Assembly: GCA_025936045.1 (NCBI GenBank)
Contig: JAICUB010000008.1
Coordinates: 1 to 64,000 of the forward strand
Source of the DNA: Polyangiaceae bacterium
GTDB taxonomy: Bacteria > Myxococcota_A > Polyangia > Polyangiales > Polyangiaceae
Reading direction: 5' to 3'
Length of the DNA stretch: 64,000 nucleotides
In this document: piece by piece, positions 18,589 to 26,745 of the stretch
How the letters are laid out: each line of letters starts with the position of its first letter
Numbering within the stretch: position 1 is the first letter of the stretch
Notes under the pieces: generated by a model
The model's input: the letters and a program-made list of their open reading frames with translations, nothing else
Database searches by the model: none
Told to the model about the DNA's origin: nothing
Program-made: the position numbers and the translations under genes

Positions 18589-19173
18589 TCAACGCCGAGA
18601 GCGGCCGACCTCGCGGTGCCGAAAACAATCCACGAGGTGGTCATTGACCATCCCGACCGCCTGCATGTGCGCATAAATGATGGTCGACCCGACGAAGCTG
18701 AAGCCCCGCTGCTTCAGGTCTTTGCTGAGCTTGTCCGACACCTCCGTGCGCGGCGGGACCTGCTTCAGACTCGGCCAGCGGTTCACGATCGGCTTTCCGC
18801 CGACGAACCCCCATTGATACTCGGAGAAGCTCCCGAGCTCTTCCTGAACGGCGAGGAAGGCGCGCGCGTTCTTCACCGCAGACTCGACCTTCATGCGGTT
18901 TCGCACGATGCCCTCGTTCTTCAAGAGCTTCGCGATCCGACGCGCGTCGTAGCGCGCGACCTTCTCGGGATCGAACTCGTCGAACGCCGCGCGGTAAGCC
19001 GCGCGCTTGCGCAAAATCGTGATCCAGGAGAGCCCCGCTTGCGCGCCCTCCAAAATCAAAAACTCGAACAAGCGCCGGTCGTCGCGCACGGGCACCCCCC
19101 ACTCCTCGTCGTGATACCCGACGTAGGTCGGATCGCTGCCCGCCCAACCGCACCGGATCTTCTCGACGCTCAT
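18589..19173 (-). CDS. tag: DNA-3-methyladenine glycosylase I
   Basis: A 194-residue TagI-type glycosylase, the usual size for the family. It begins with IRCGWAGSDPTYVGYHDEEWGVPV, close to the conserved N-terminus of Tag with its zinc-site Cys, followed by FEFLILEGAQAGLSW and the C-terminal FVGSTIIYAHMQAVGMVNDHLVDCFRH, which carries the second zinc cluster residues and the base-binding helix. It removes 3-methyladenine from alkylated DNA. The ATG at 19173 overlaps the uvrA stop (ATGA), which rules out a longer frame running into uvrA and suggests translational coupling of a base-excision with a nucleotide-excision repair gene. Confidence 0.94.
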   Translation of the reverse strand: MSVEKIRCGWAGSDPTYVGYHDEEWGVPVRDDRRLFEFLILEGAQAGLSWITILRKRAAYRAAFDEFDPEKVARYDARRIAKLLKNEGIVRNRMKVESAVKNARAFLAVQEELGSFSEYQWGFVGGKPIVNRWPSLKQVPPRTEVSDKLSKDLKQRGFSFVGSTIIYAHMQAVGMVNDHLVDCFRHREVGRSRR

Positions 19174-22109
19174 GCCTCCTCCAACGCTCGCTCCGTGCTC
19201 TTCGCTCGCCCGCGCTTTTTCGCGGGAGGGGGCCGCCGAGCGCGCTCCAAAACCACTTTCAAATACGGTCCCGTGATGCTCTTCGCGTTCCGCGCGAGCT
19301 CTTCGGGCGTCCCGGTGGCCATCACGCGACCCCCGGCGACTCCGCCCGCCGGTCCGAGGTCGATCACGTGATCGGCCGATTTGATGACGTCGAGGTGATG
19401 CTCGATGACGATCACGCTGTTGCCCGCCTCGACCAGGCGATGCAGCACCTCGAGTAGGCGCTTCACGTCTTCGAAGTGGAGCCCCGTCGTCGGCTCGTCG
19501 AGCACGTAAAGCGTGCGCCCGGTTTGTCGCCGCGAAAGCTCGCGCGACAGCTTGATGCGCTGGGCCTCCCCGCCGCTCAGCGTCGGCGCCGATTGCCCGA
19601 GCTTCACGTAGCCGAGCCCGACCTCCGACAGCGTGCGCAAAATCCGCGACAAGAGCGGATGCGCTCCGAACAGCGCGAGGCAGCCGTCGATGTCCGTCTC
19701 GAGCACGTCCGCGATGCTCTTGCCGCGATAACGCACGCCGAGCGTCTCCGCGTCGTAGCGGCGGCCCTGGCACACGTCGCACGTCACGTAGACGTCGCTC
19801 AAAAAGTGCATCTCGACGCGCACGACGCCGTCGCCCTCGCAGGCTTCACAGCGCCCGCCCGCCATGTTGAAGCTGAAGCGCCCCGCGTCCCACCCGCGCC
19901 GCTTCGCGTCCGGCAGCTCGGCGAAGAGCGCGCGAATCTCGTCGAACGCTTTCGTGTACGTGCCGGGGTTCGAGCGCGGCGTGCGCCCGATCGGCTGCTG
20001 GTCGATCGAAATCACCTTGTCGATGTGTTCGAGGCCCAAAATGGCTTCGTGAGCGCCCACGGGGCCGCTTGCGTCGTGCAGGTGGCGCGCGAGCGCGGGC
20101 AGCAAAATGCCGTTGACGAGCGAGCTCTTGCCCGCGCCGCTCGGGCCCGTGACGGCGCAGAGCACGCCGAGCGGAAACGGCACCGTCACGTTTTTCAGGT
20201 TGTGCTCCTTCGCGCCTTTGACGACGAGTGCTGCGGGCGAGGTCCGGCGCTTCGCGGGCACCTCGATGCGGCGCCTGCCGTTCAGATAGTCGGCGGTGAG
20301 ACCCTCCGCGGCGCGAAGCTCGCTAGGCGCGCCGGCAAAGACGACTTTGCCGCCCTGGTGTCCGGCGCCGGGCCCGAAGTCGACCAGATGATCGGCCGCG
20401 CGAATCGTGTCTTCGTCGTGTTCGACGACGAGCACCGAATTGCCGAGGTCGCGCAGGTGCTGCAGCATCGCAATCAAGCGCTGATTGTCGCGCGCGTGCA
20501 GGCCGATGCTCGGCTCGTCCAACACGTAAATCACGCCGGAAAGCTCGCTGCCGAGCTGGCTCGCGAGACGAATGCGCTGCGCCTCGCCGCCCGAGAGCGT
20601 GGGGCCCGAGCGTTCGAGCGTCAGATAATCGAGCCCGACGTTCAGCAAGAACTGCAGGCGGCTCCGCACCTCGCGCAACGGCCCCTCGGCGATCGCGCGA
20701 CCCGTGCCGCCGAGCTCGAGGGCGCCGAACCATGCGCTCGCGTCCGCGATCGAAAGAGAAATCACGTCCGCGATTCCCTTGCCGCCGACGCGCACGAACA
20801 AACTCTCGCGCTTGAGACGCTTCGCGCCGCACGTCGCACACGGGAGCTCGCGCATGAATTTTCGATACTGCTCGCGCATGCGCTCCGAGCCCGTCTCGTG
20901 ATAGCGCCGCATCAACGTCGGAATCACGCCCTTGAAGCGCACGCCCCAGCTACCGTGGTTCTCCGTGCCCGCCTTGCCCCACGTCATCTGGATCTTCTTG
21001 CCCTCGATGCCGAAGAGCACCTGATCCTTCAGCTTTTTCGGGATTTTACCGAAGGGCATGTCGAGGTCGACGCCGGTCGCTTTGGCCACGGCTTCGACCA
21101 TTCGGTACGTCCAGCCGTCCCCGCGCTCGACGGCGGTGCCCCACGGCGCGATGGCGCCCTCGCGGATCGACAGCGAGCGATCGGGCACCACGAGCTCCGG
21201 ATCGATCTCGATGCGCGTGCCCAGCCCGTTGCACGCGCTGCACATCCCGAGCGGCGAGTTGAACGAGAAGCTCTGCGGGCTGAGCTCGGCGTACGTCACG
21301 CCGCAACAGGCACGCAGCGTCGAGAAACTCAGCGGCTTCCGTCCCTCGACGTCGACCAAGAGCTCGCCCTTGCCCTCCTTGAGCCCGAGCTCCACCGCTT
21401 CCGCGATGCGCGAGCGCGACTCCGCGTCCACCGCGAGCCGATCGACGACGAGCTCGACCGTGTGCTTCTTCTTCTTGTCGAGCGTGGGCAGCTCGTCGAG
21501 GCGCGCGACGGCCCCGTCGATGCGCACGCGAGCGAACCCGCGCTCGGCGAGCTCGGCGAAAAGCTCGCGAAACTCGCCCTTTCGGTGCGTGACGAGCGGC
21601 GCGCACAGGAGCAGCCGCGCACCCTTCGGCAGCGCCAGCACCTCTGCCACGATTTCGTCCACGCTGCGGCCCTGCACGGCCTTGCCGCACTCGACGCAAT
21701 GCTGGCGGCCTGCGCGCGCCCAGAGCACGCGCAGATAATCGTGAATCTCCGTGATCGTTCCCACGGTGGAGCGCGGGTTCGACGACGCGCTCTTTTGCTC
21801 GATCGCGATCGTCGGTGACAGCCCGCGTAAGCGCTCGACCGCGGGACGATCGAGCCTGCCCAAAAATTGACGCGCGTACGTGGAGAGCGACTCCACGTAA
21901 CGACGTTGGCCCTCGGCGTAGAGCGTGTCGAACGCGAGGCTCGACTTGCCCGACCCGCTGGGCCCGGTGAAAACGACGAGCTTCTGCTTCGGCAGCACGA
22001 GGTGCTCGATGGACAGGTTGTGCTCGCGGGCACCGCTGATCTCGATCGTCTCCCCCGCGTGCGGGGGAACGCTGCGCCGGTGGCCGTTCGTCTTCACAGC
22101 GCGCGCCAT
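19170..22109 (-). CDS. uvrA: Excinuclease ABC subunit A
   Basis: A 979-residue UvrA, the damage-recognition ATPase of nucleotide excision repair. Walker A of the first ATPase is GPSGSGKSS (49-57); the second half has GPSGAGKSS. Both signature motifs LSGGEAQRI and both Walker B segments with YVLDEPS/YVLDEPT are present. The second zinc finger, with CEACEGDG and CDVCQGRRY, is intact. The first differs: where E. coli has CPIC the sequence here has adjacent Cys268-Cys269, while its partner CSAC (290-293) is kept. A Cys pair at 138/141 (CVEC) matches the CxxC usually found in that region. ATG start at 22109. It is the first gene of a pair with tag, and the cupin gene lies upstream after 19 bases. 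Confidence 0.97.
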   Translation of the reverse strand: MARAVKTNGHRRSVPPHAGETIEISGAREHNLSIEHLVLPKQKLVVFTGPSGSGKSSLAFDTLYAEGQRRYVESLSTYARQFLGRLDRPAVERLRGLSPTIAIEQKSASSNPRSTVGTITEIHDYLRVLWARAGRQHCVECGKAVQGRSVDEIVAEVLALPKGARLLLCAPLVTHRKGEFRELFAELAERGFARVRIDGAVARLDELPTLDKKKKHTVELVVDRLAVDAESRSRIAEAVELGLKEGKGELLVDVEGRKPLSFSTLRACCGVTYAELSPQSFSFNSPLGMCSACNGLGTRIEIDPELVVPDRSLSIREGAIAPWGTAVERGDGWTYRMVEAVAKATGVDLDMPFGKIPKKLKDQVLFGIEGKKIQMTWGKAGTENHGSWGVRFKGVIPTLMRRYHETGSERMREQYRKFMRELPCATCGAKRLKRESLFVRVGGKGIADVISLSIADASAWFGALELGGTGRAIAEGPLREVRSRLQFLLNVGLDYLTLERSGPTLSGGEAQRIRLASQLGSELSGVIYVLDEPSIGLHARDNQRLIAMLQHLRDLGNSVLVVEHDEDTIRAADHLVDFGPGAGHQGGKVVFAGAPSELRAAEGLTADYLNGRRRIEVPAKRRTSPAALVVKGAKEHNLKNVTVPFPLGVLCAVTGPSGAGKSSLVNGILLPALARHLHDASGPVGAHEAILGLEHIDKVISIDQQPIGRTPRSNPGTYTKAFDEIRALFAELPDAKRRGWDAGRFSFNMAGGRCEACEGDGVVRVEMHFLSDVYVTCDVCQGRRYDAETLGVRYRGKSIADVLETDIDGCLALFGAHPLLSRILRTLSEVGLGYVKLGQSAPTLSGGEAQRIKLSRELSRRQTGRTLYVLDEPTTGLHFEDVKRLLEVLHRLVEAGNSVIVIEHHLDVIKSADHVIDLGPAGGVAGGRVMATGTPEELARNAKSITGPYLKVVLERARRPPPAKKRGRAKSTERALEEA

Positions 22110-22128
22110 AGCCGCTCGGCCATAGCAC

Positions 22129-22635
22129 TCAGGTTACCTGAACACAAGTGCAGTGCAAATCGAGCGAGTTCATCAACCCCGCCAGATAAACCGCAGCCGC
22201 CGGTTCACCCTCGCGCGGCGCCCACGGCGCGAACTCCTTGTCGGTCTCAGGGTCCCAGGGGCCGGGCTTGACCTCGAAGCACACCGCTTCCGGCGTCACG
22301 GGCGCGAGCGTGTGCCAGACGCCGGGGGCGAGATCGACGCCGAAACAGCCGCCGCGCCCGAGAATGCGGCGCTCGAGCACGCCGCCCCCCTCGTCGAAGA
22401 CGAAACAGGCGAGCTCGCCACGAAGAATCGAGAAGCTCTCGGGCTTCGGCGGCACGAGGTGACGATGTGGCTGCGCATAAGTCCCGCGCACCCAGGCGTT
22501 CAAAAAGCGATGAAAGGAGTCCGCGGGCGAGGCGTGGAAGTTGTGGTTGGCCCTGAGCCGTGGCGAAGAGCGCGCTTTCGAGAGCGTCGCCTGAATCAGC
22601 TCGTCGTCGATCAGCTGGACGCCCCGAGTCGTCAT
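22129..22635 (-). CDS. WbuC-family cupin protein
   Basis: A 168-residue protein resembling WbuC-type cupins: LIDDELIQATLSKARSSPRLR, then a NHNFH stretch, YAQPHRH with two cupin metal-site His residues, KPESFSILRGELACFVFD and VDLAPGVWHTLAP with the third His. WbuC-like proteins are often found in O-antigen clusters but their activity is not well defined. Here there is no polysaccharide cluster around it; it lies upstream of uvrA by 19 bases on the same strand and divergent from rpoZ. It could be co-transcribed with uvrA-tag. Confidence 0.82.
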   Translation of the reverse strand: MTTRGVQLIDDELIQATLSKARSSPRLRANHNFHASPADSFHRFLNAWVRGTYAQPHRHLVPPKPESFSILRGELACFVFDEGGGVLERRILGRGGCFGVDLAPGVWHTLAPVTPEAVCFEVKPGPWDPETDKEFAPWAPREGEPAAAVYLAGLMNSLDLHCTCVQVT

Positions 22636-22745
22636 TGCGCGAGCATTATGGCACTTTGCGCGAGCACTGAACGGAAGTACAGACTACCGCTCTTTCCGTA
22701 GTTACCTTGCGTGAGCCCGCTTCAAACGCTACTTTCCGCGCCCCC

Positions 22746-22985
22746 ATGGCTCGCGTCACCGTCGAAGACTGTCTCGAAAAAGAAGAGAACCGCTTTGCAC
22801 TCGTGGTGCTCGCGGCCGCTCGCACTCGCTCGCTGATGAAGGGTGCGCCGCAGCTCGTCAACGCCAAGAACAAGGCGCCCGTGATCAGCCTGCGTGAGAT
22901 CGCGGCCGGCCGCGTGCGGTATCACCGCCCGTCGGTCGAGGTCGTCGAAGAGTACATCGAAGAGCTCGCCAAGCAGAATCCGTGA
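22746..22985 (+). CDS. rpoZ: DNA-directed RNA polymerase subunit omega
   Basis: A 79-residue omega subunit: [20 protein letters not shown], then [12 protein letters not shown] and [13 protein letters not shown], a close match to the conserved core helices of RpoZ. It helps assemble and stabilise RNA polymerase. The ATG at 22746 is the family-conserved start; an in-frame upstream start at 22707 adds 13 unrelated residues. The stop overlaps the GTG of the following methyltransferase gene (GTGA), an unusual partner, since rpoZ commonly neighbours gmk or spoT. Confidence 0.95.
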   Translation: MARVTVEDCLEKEENRFALVVLAAARTRSLMKGAPQLVNAKNKAPVISLREIAAGRVRYHRPSVEVVEEYIEELAKQNP

Positions 22986-23806
22986 CGCGAAAACCCGAGG
23001 TTCCGTTTCCCGGCTCCATCGAGGAGCTCGGAACGGCCGGCGACGCAGGCGCGCTCGCCCACTACTCGGACCCTGCGTACTACACGAAGACGTACGGCGG
23101 TCGCCGCCACGACGTCGACTACTACGTGCGCCTCGCGCGGCGCTCGAAGGGTCCCGTGCTCGAATACGGCGTCGGCAACGGCCGCGTCGCGCTCGGCATC
23201 GCGAGCGCGGGCGTCGAGGTATTCGGCGTCGATCTCTCGCGCACGATGCTCGACGACCTCGGAAAAAAGCTCGCCGAGAGCCCGCCCAAGCTGCGGCAGC
23301 GCGTGCACCTCACGCACGGCGACATGCGCGAGGTCCGGCTCGAGCGCCGCTTCCCGCTCGTGATAGCGCCGTTCAACGCGCTCCTGCATCTCTACGAGCG
23401 TGAGGACTTCGAAGCGCTCTTCGCGCGCGTCCGTGAGCACCTCGCCGCCGACGGCCGCTTCGTCTTCGACTTCTCCGTGCCGCAGCCCGACGACTTGTGT
23501 CGCGATCCGGATCGCTGGTTCGGCGCGCCGCGCATCCGCCACCCCACGATGGACGGGATCGTCCGCTACGACGAGCGCTTCGACTACGACCAGTTCCGCC
23601 AGCTCCTGCTCGTCACGACGCGCTTCTCGCCAGAGCGCGGAAAGCCCTGGACCATCCCGCTCACCCACCGTCAAATCTTCCCGCGCGAGATGGAAGCCCT
23701 GCTTCACTACAACGGCTTCACCGAGATCGAGTTCACGGCCGATTTCAGCGACGTCCCCGCCGACCGCCACACGGACTCGGCCGTCGTTTCCTGCCGTCCG
23801 GCCTGA
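22982..23806 (+). CDS. Class I SAM-dependent methyltransferase
   Basis: A 274-residue protein with the Rossmann-type methyltransferase motifs: [16 protein letters not shown] (motif I), [14 protein letters not shown] with the ribose-binding Asp, then LTHGDMREV and [14 protein letters not shown]. The C-terminal half has [12 protein letters not shown] and the final [12 protein letters not shown] strand of the fold. The substrate cannot be assigned. The GTG start at 22982 overlaps the rpoZ stop, so translation is probably coupled to it. Confidence 0.88.
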   Translation: MTRKPEVPFPGSIEELGTAGDAGALAHYSDPAYYTKTYGGRRHDVDYYVRLARRSKGPVLEYGVGNGRVALGIASAGVEVFGVDLSRTMLDDLGKKLAESPPKLRQRVHLTHGDMREVRLERRFPLVIAPFNALLHLYEREDFEALFARVREHLAADGRFVFDFSVPQPDDLCRDPDRWFGAPRIRHPTMDGIVRYDERFDYDQFRQLLLVTTRFSPERGKPWTIPLTHRQIFPREMEALLHYNGFTEIEFTADFSDVPADRHTDSAVVSCRPA

Positions 23807-23886
23807 CCGCCGGGGCCCCACGCGCTGCTCTTCTACGAGGCGAGCATTGAAACTCGCTCGGAGCTGATTAGGTTCCTTTCGAGGAC

Positions 23887-24828
23887 ATGGCCGACTTTTA
23901 CAAGGAGCTCGGCGTCGAGCGCAGCGCGAGCGCGGACGAGATCAAAAAGGCTTATCGAAAGCTCGCCGCTGAGCTCCACCCCGACAAGAACCCGGGGAAC
24001 AAGAAGGCCGAGTCGCGCTTCAAGCTGGTGAACCGCGCCAATCAGGTGCTGAGCGACCCCGACAAGCGCAAGCTCTACGACGAGTTCGGGGAGGACGCTC
24101 TTCGCGAAGGCTTCGATGCGGACGCGGCGCGCGCCTATCGCTCGGCGACGCGGGGCGGCCGCGTGCGGCAGCCGGGCGGCGGAGTGAGCCTCGAGGATTT
24201 GTTCGGCGGCGGGATGCCGGGCGGTGCGCAGGGCGGCATCGGCGACATGTTCGGCGATCTCTTCGGCGGGCGGGTTCGGCGCGGCGGCCCGAGCAAAGGT
24301 CCGGACATCGCGAGCGAGGTGAACGTCGACTTCGTGTCCGCGATCCGCGGCTCGGAGCTGCGGCTCCGCATGCAGGACGGCGGGGAGGAGGTGAAGGTCC
24401 GCATTCCGCCCGGCGCCGGCGACGGCGATCGCCTGCGCGTCGCGGGTCACGGTGCGCCCGGGGAGCTCGGCGGCCCGCCCGGCGACTTGCTGCTCACGAT
24501 TCGCGTCGGCAGCCACCCGCACTTCGAGCGGTCAGGTCTCGATCTGTACTTGAACCTGCCGGTCACGGTGGCCGAGGCCTACAAGGGCGCGAAGGTTCGG
24601 GTGCCGACGCTCGAAGGGCCGGTGACCCTCACCGTGCCGAAGCACGCGCAGAGCGGCCAGGTCGCGCGCCTCAAGGGCAAGGGGGTCAAGCGACAGAACA
24701 ATCAGGGCGATCTTTACGTGCGCTTCGACGTGAAGCTGCCGACGAAGGAGTCGGCGGGCGTCGAGAAGGCCGTCGAGACGCTGGCGTCCGCGATGGAAGG
24801 CGACGTGCGCGAGGGCATCGAGTTCTAG
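23887..24828 (+). CDS. DnaJ-type co-chaperone without zinc finger (CbpA-like)
   Basis: A 313-residue Hsp40 protein. The J-domain (4-68) carries the HPD motif in AELHPDKNPG. A Gly/Arg-rich linker (about 90-140, with LFGGGMPGG) follows, then the two C-terminal substrate-binding beta-domains (about 145-300). The Cys-rich zinc-finger region of DnaJ is absent, so it is a class II protein like CbpA. It would stimulate the ATPase of DnaK. No dnaK or grpE lies nearby. ATG start at 23887; it seems to be transcribed alone, about 80 bases after the methyltransferase. Confidence 0.92.
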   Translation: MADFYKELGVERSASADEIKKAYRKLAAELHPDKNPGNKKAESRFKLVNRANQVLSDPDKRKLYDEFGEDALREGFDADAARAYRSATRGGRVRQPGGGVSLEDLFGGGMPGGAQGGIGDMFGDLFGGRVRRGGPSKGPDIASEVNVDFVSAIRGSELRLRMQDGGEEVKVRIPPGAGDGDRLRVAGHGAPGELGGPPGDLLLTIRVGSHPHFERSGLDLYLNLPVTVAEAYKGAKVRVPTLEGPVTLTVPKHAQSGQVARLKGKGVKRQNNQGDLYVRFDVKLPTKESAGVEKAVETLASAMEGDVREGIEF

Positions 24829-24872
24829 CCGCGAATTTGGCCGACGCGGCGCTCGGCTCGTAGCCTCGCCCG

Positions 24873-25478
24873 ATGCGCGCACGTGCGGCTGCCGTCAAGC
24901 TCCTCGAGGCGACGAACGTTCGCCGCGCCGCCGTCGACCTCGTGAGCGACCGGCGTCACTACGAGGAGATCATCGTGCGCGCGATCGGCGCGGCGCGAAC
25001 CTCGGTCTGGATCGCGACCGCGAACCTGAAGGACGTGCACATCGAAGCGCCGATCGGCACGCGAGCGCGCGCCCAGGGTCGCTATTACTCGATCGTCGAG
25101 CGCTTCACGGAGCTCGTGCGTGCGGGTGTCGAGCTGCGTATTTTGCACGGAGCGCCGCCTTCGCGTCACTTTCAGGCTTCGCTCGCGAAGGCGCGCGAGC
25201 TCGAGCCGCCGCGCTTCGACCTGCGCCACTGTCCGCGCGTGCACCTGAAGCTCGTCGCGGTGGACGGGGCGTTTCTTTATCTAGGCAGCGCGAACTTCAC
25301 CGGCGCGGGCCTCGGAGCGAAAGGCGACGGGCGCCGCAACTTCGAGCTCGGCGTGACGACGGACGACGACGTGCTGCTCGACGCGAGTCAGCAGCGCTTC
25401 GACCGCATCTTTTCCGGCAAAGAGTGCGGCGCGTGCAAGCTGCGCAGGTCGTGTCCGAAGCCGCTCGACTCGCGCTGA
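24873..25478 (+). CDS. Single-HKD phospholipase D-like protein
   Basis: A 201-residue protein with one PLD active-site motif: H124-x-K126-x4-D131 followed by GSAN at 138-141. Single-motif members of the superfamily work as dimers and are often nucleases or phosphodiesterases. The N-terminal half has a strand-helix stretch SVWIATANLKDV typical of the PLD fold. The C-terminus has three Cys in GKECGACKLRRSC, which may bind a metal. There is no signal peptide, so a cytoplasmic role is likely. It follows the DnaJ gene by 44 bases on the same strand. Substrate unknown. Confidence 0.85.
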   Translation: MRARAAAVKLLEATNVRRAAVDLVSDRRHYEEIIVRAIGAARTSVWIATANLKDVHIEAPIGTRARAQGRYYSIVERFTELVRAGVELRILHGAPPSRHFQASLAKARELEPPRFDLRHCPRVHLKLVAVDGAFLYLGSANFTGAGLGAKGDGRRNFELGVTTDDDVLLDASQQRFDRIFSGKECGACKLRRSCPKPLDSR

Positions 25479-25491
25479 CGCGCCCGGCGAT

Positions 25492-25511
25492 GAGCGGCTC
25501 TCGGCCCGCTC
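25492..25511. terminator. GC-rich hairpin between convergent genes
   Basis: GAGCGG (25492-25497) pairs with CCGCTC (25506-25511) around an 8-base loop, in the 48-base gap between the convergent PLD-like and adenosine deaminase genes. It is followed on the plus strand by only four A. It may stop transcripts from either side, but lacks a U-tract. Confidence 0.3.
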
Positions 25512-25526
25512 AAAAGCACGCGTCGT

Positions 25527-26675
25527 TCACTCGGCGTCCGGGCGGACGCTCGTGCTCGTGCTCGTGCGGATGCGCGCGGGGCGCTCGGCTTGCGCGGCGG
25601 GCGTGTTGACGGAGCGCAGCTGACCGTCGTCGTCGTAGCGCTCGAGCTCGGCGATCACACGGCGAATCATGGCTTGTTTCTCGTGGAACGGCTGGAAGCT
25701 CGACTTGAAGCCGGCGAGGATTATCGCCTTGATGTCCGCGAAGGGCACGCCCATTTCGCGGTGGACCAGGTGGAGCTCCTTCGACACGGTCGTGTCGGTG
25801 ATCAGGCGATTGTCGGTGTTGACCGTCGCGCGCAAGCCGAGATCGAAATAGAGCTTGAGCGGGTGCGAGGCGAGGCTCTTCACGGCGCCCGTCTGCACGT
25901 TGCTCGAGGGGCAGCATTCGAGCGGGATGCGATGATCGATCACGTAGTGCAGGAGGTCGCCGTGCTCGCGCAGCCGGCAGCCGTGCCCGATGCGGTGCGC
26001 GCCGCAGACGTGAATCGCCTGAGCGATCGATTCGGGGCCGTAGGCCTCACCCGCGTGGATGGTGCAATTGATGTTGTTGTCCCGCACGAGCTGGAACGCC
26101 TGGCGATGGTGCTTGGCCGGAAAATCGGCCTCGGCGCCCGCGAGGTCGAAGCCGACCACGCCGCCGCCCTTGTACGCGACCGCGAGCTCCGCCATCTGAT
26201 ACGACGACTCGGGCGAGATGTTGCGAATCCCGCAGACGATGACGTTCGCCTTGATGCCGAAGGTCTCTCGCGCGCGCCGGAGGCCGTCGAGCACCGCTTC
26301 GACGACGCGCGTGAGTTTCAAGCCGCGCCGAGTGTGAAGCATCGGCGCGTAGCGCACCTCCATGTAGCGAACGTTTTCGCGATGAGCGTCTTCCGCGAGC
26401 TCGAACGCGATGCGCTCGAGGGCGGCTTCGGATTGCATGACGCGCAGGGTGATGTCGAAGCCGCGCAAGTACTCGACGAGGGAGCCGAATTGCGCGCCGC
26501 AGCCGATGGCCGCGGTGAGCCCCGCCACGTCGGTCGCGGGCAGCTCGATGTCGTCGGCGCGCGCAATGTCGAGGATCGTCTCGACGCGGAGGGAACCGTC
26601 CAAATGGACGTGCAAATCGGTCTTGGGCAGCGCTCGAAACGTCTCGAACGGGACCGGATTTTCTGAGACTCGCAT
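25527..26675 (-). CDS. add: Adenosine deaminase
   Basis: A 382-residue amidohydrolase that deaminates adenosine (and possibly related nucleosides) for purine salvage. Metal and substrate residues are visible: LHVHLDGSLR with H22 and H24, GFDLAGAE, TIHAGEAYGPE with the next His and catalytic Glu, IGHGCRL, and VNTDNRLI with the final metal Asp. The ATG at 26675 opens directly before this conserved region; the open frame continues upstream to 26849 without family similarity. The C-terminal tail after YDDDGQLRSV is short and rich in Ala, Arg and Thr. It is divergent from the Gly-rich lipoprotein gene at 26746. Confidence 0.93.
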   Translation of the reverse strand: MRVSENPVPFETFRALPKTDLHVHLDGSLRVETILDIARADDIELPATDVAGLTAAIGCGAQFGSLVEYLRGFDITLRVMQSEAALERIAFELAEDAHRENVRYMEVRYAPMLHTRRGLKLTRVVEAVLDGLRRARETFGIKANVIVCGIRNISPESSYQMAELAVAYKGGGVVGFDLAGAEADFPAKHHRQAFQLVRDNNINCTIHAGEAYGPESIAQAIHVCGAHRIGHGCRLREHGDLLHYVIDHRIPLECCPSSNVQTGAVKSLASHPLKLYFDLGLRATVNTDNRLITDTTVSKELHLVHREMGVPFADIKAIILAGFKSSFQPFHEKQAMIRRVIAELERYDDDGQLRSVNTPAAQAERPARIRTSTSTSVRPDAE

Positions 26676-26745
26676 AGTGGAGTGTACCACTCCCGAGCGC
26701 GATCGCCGCTCACCCCTTGCCTGCAGAGGCCATCTTTCGTTACTG

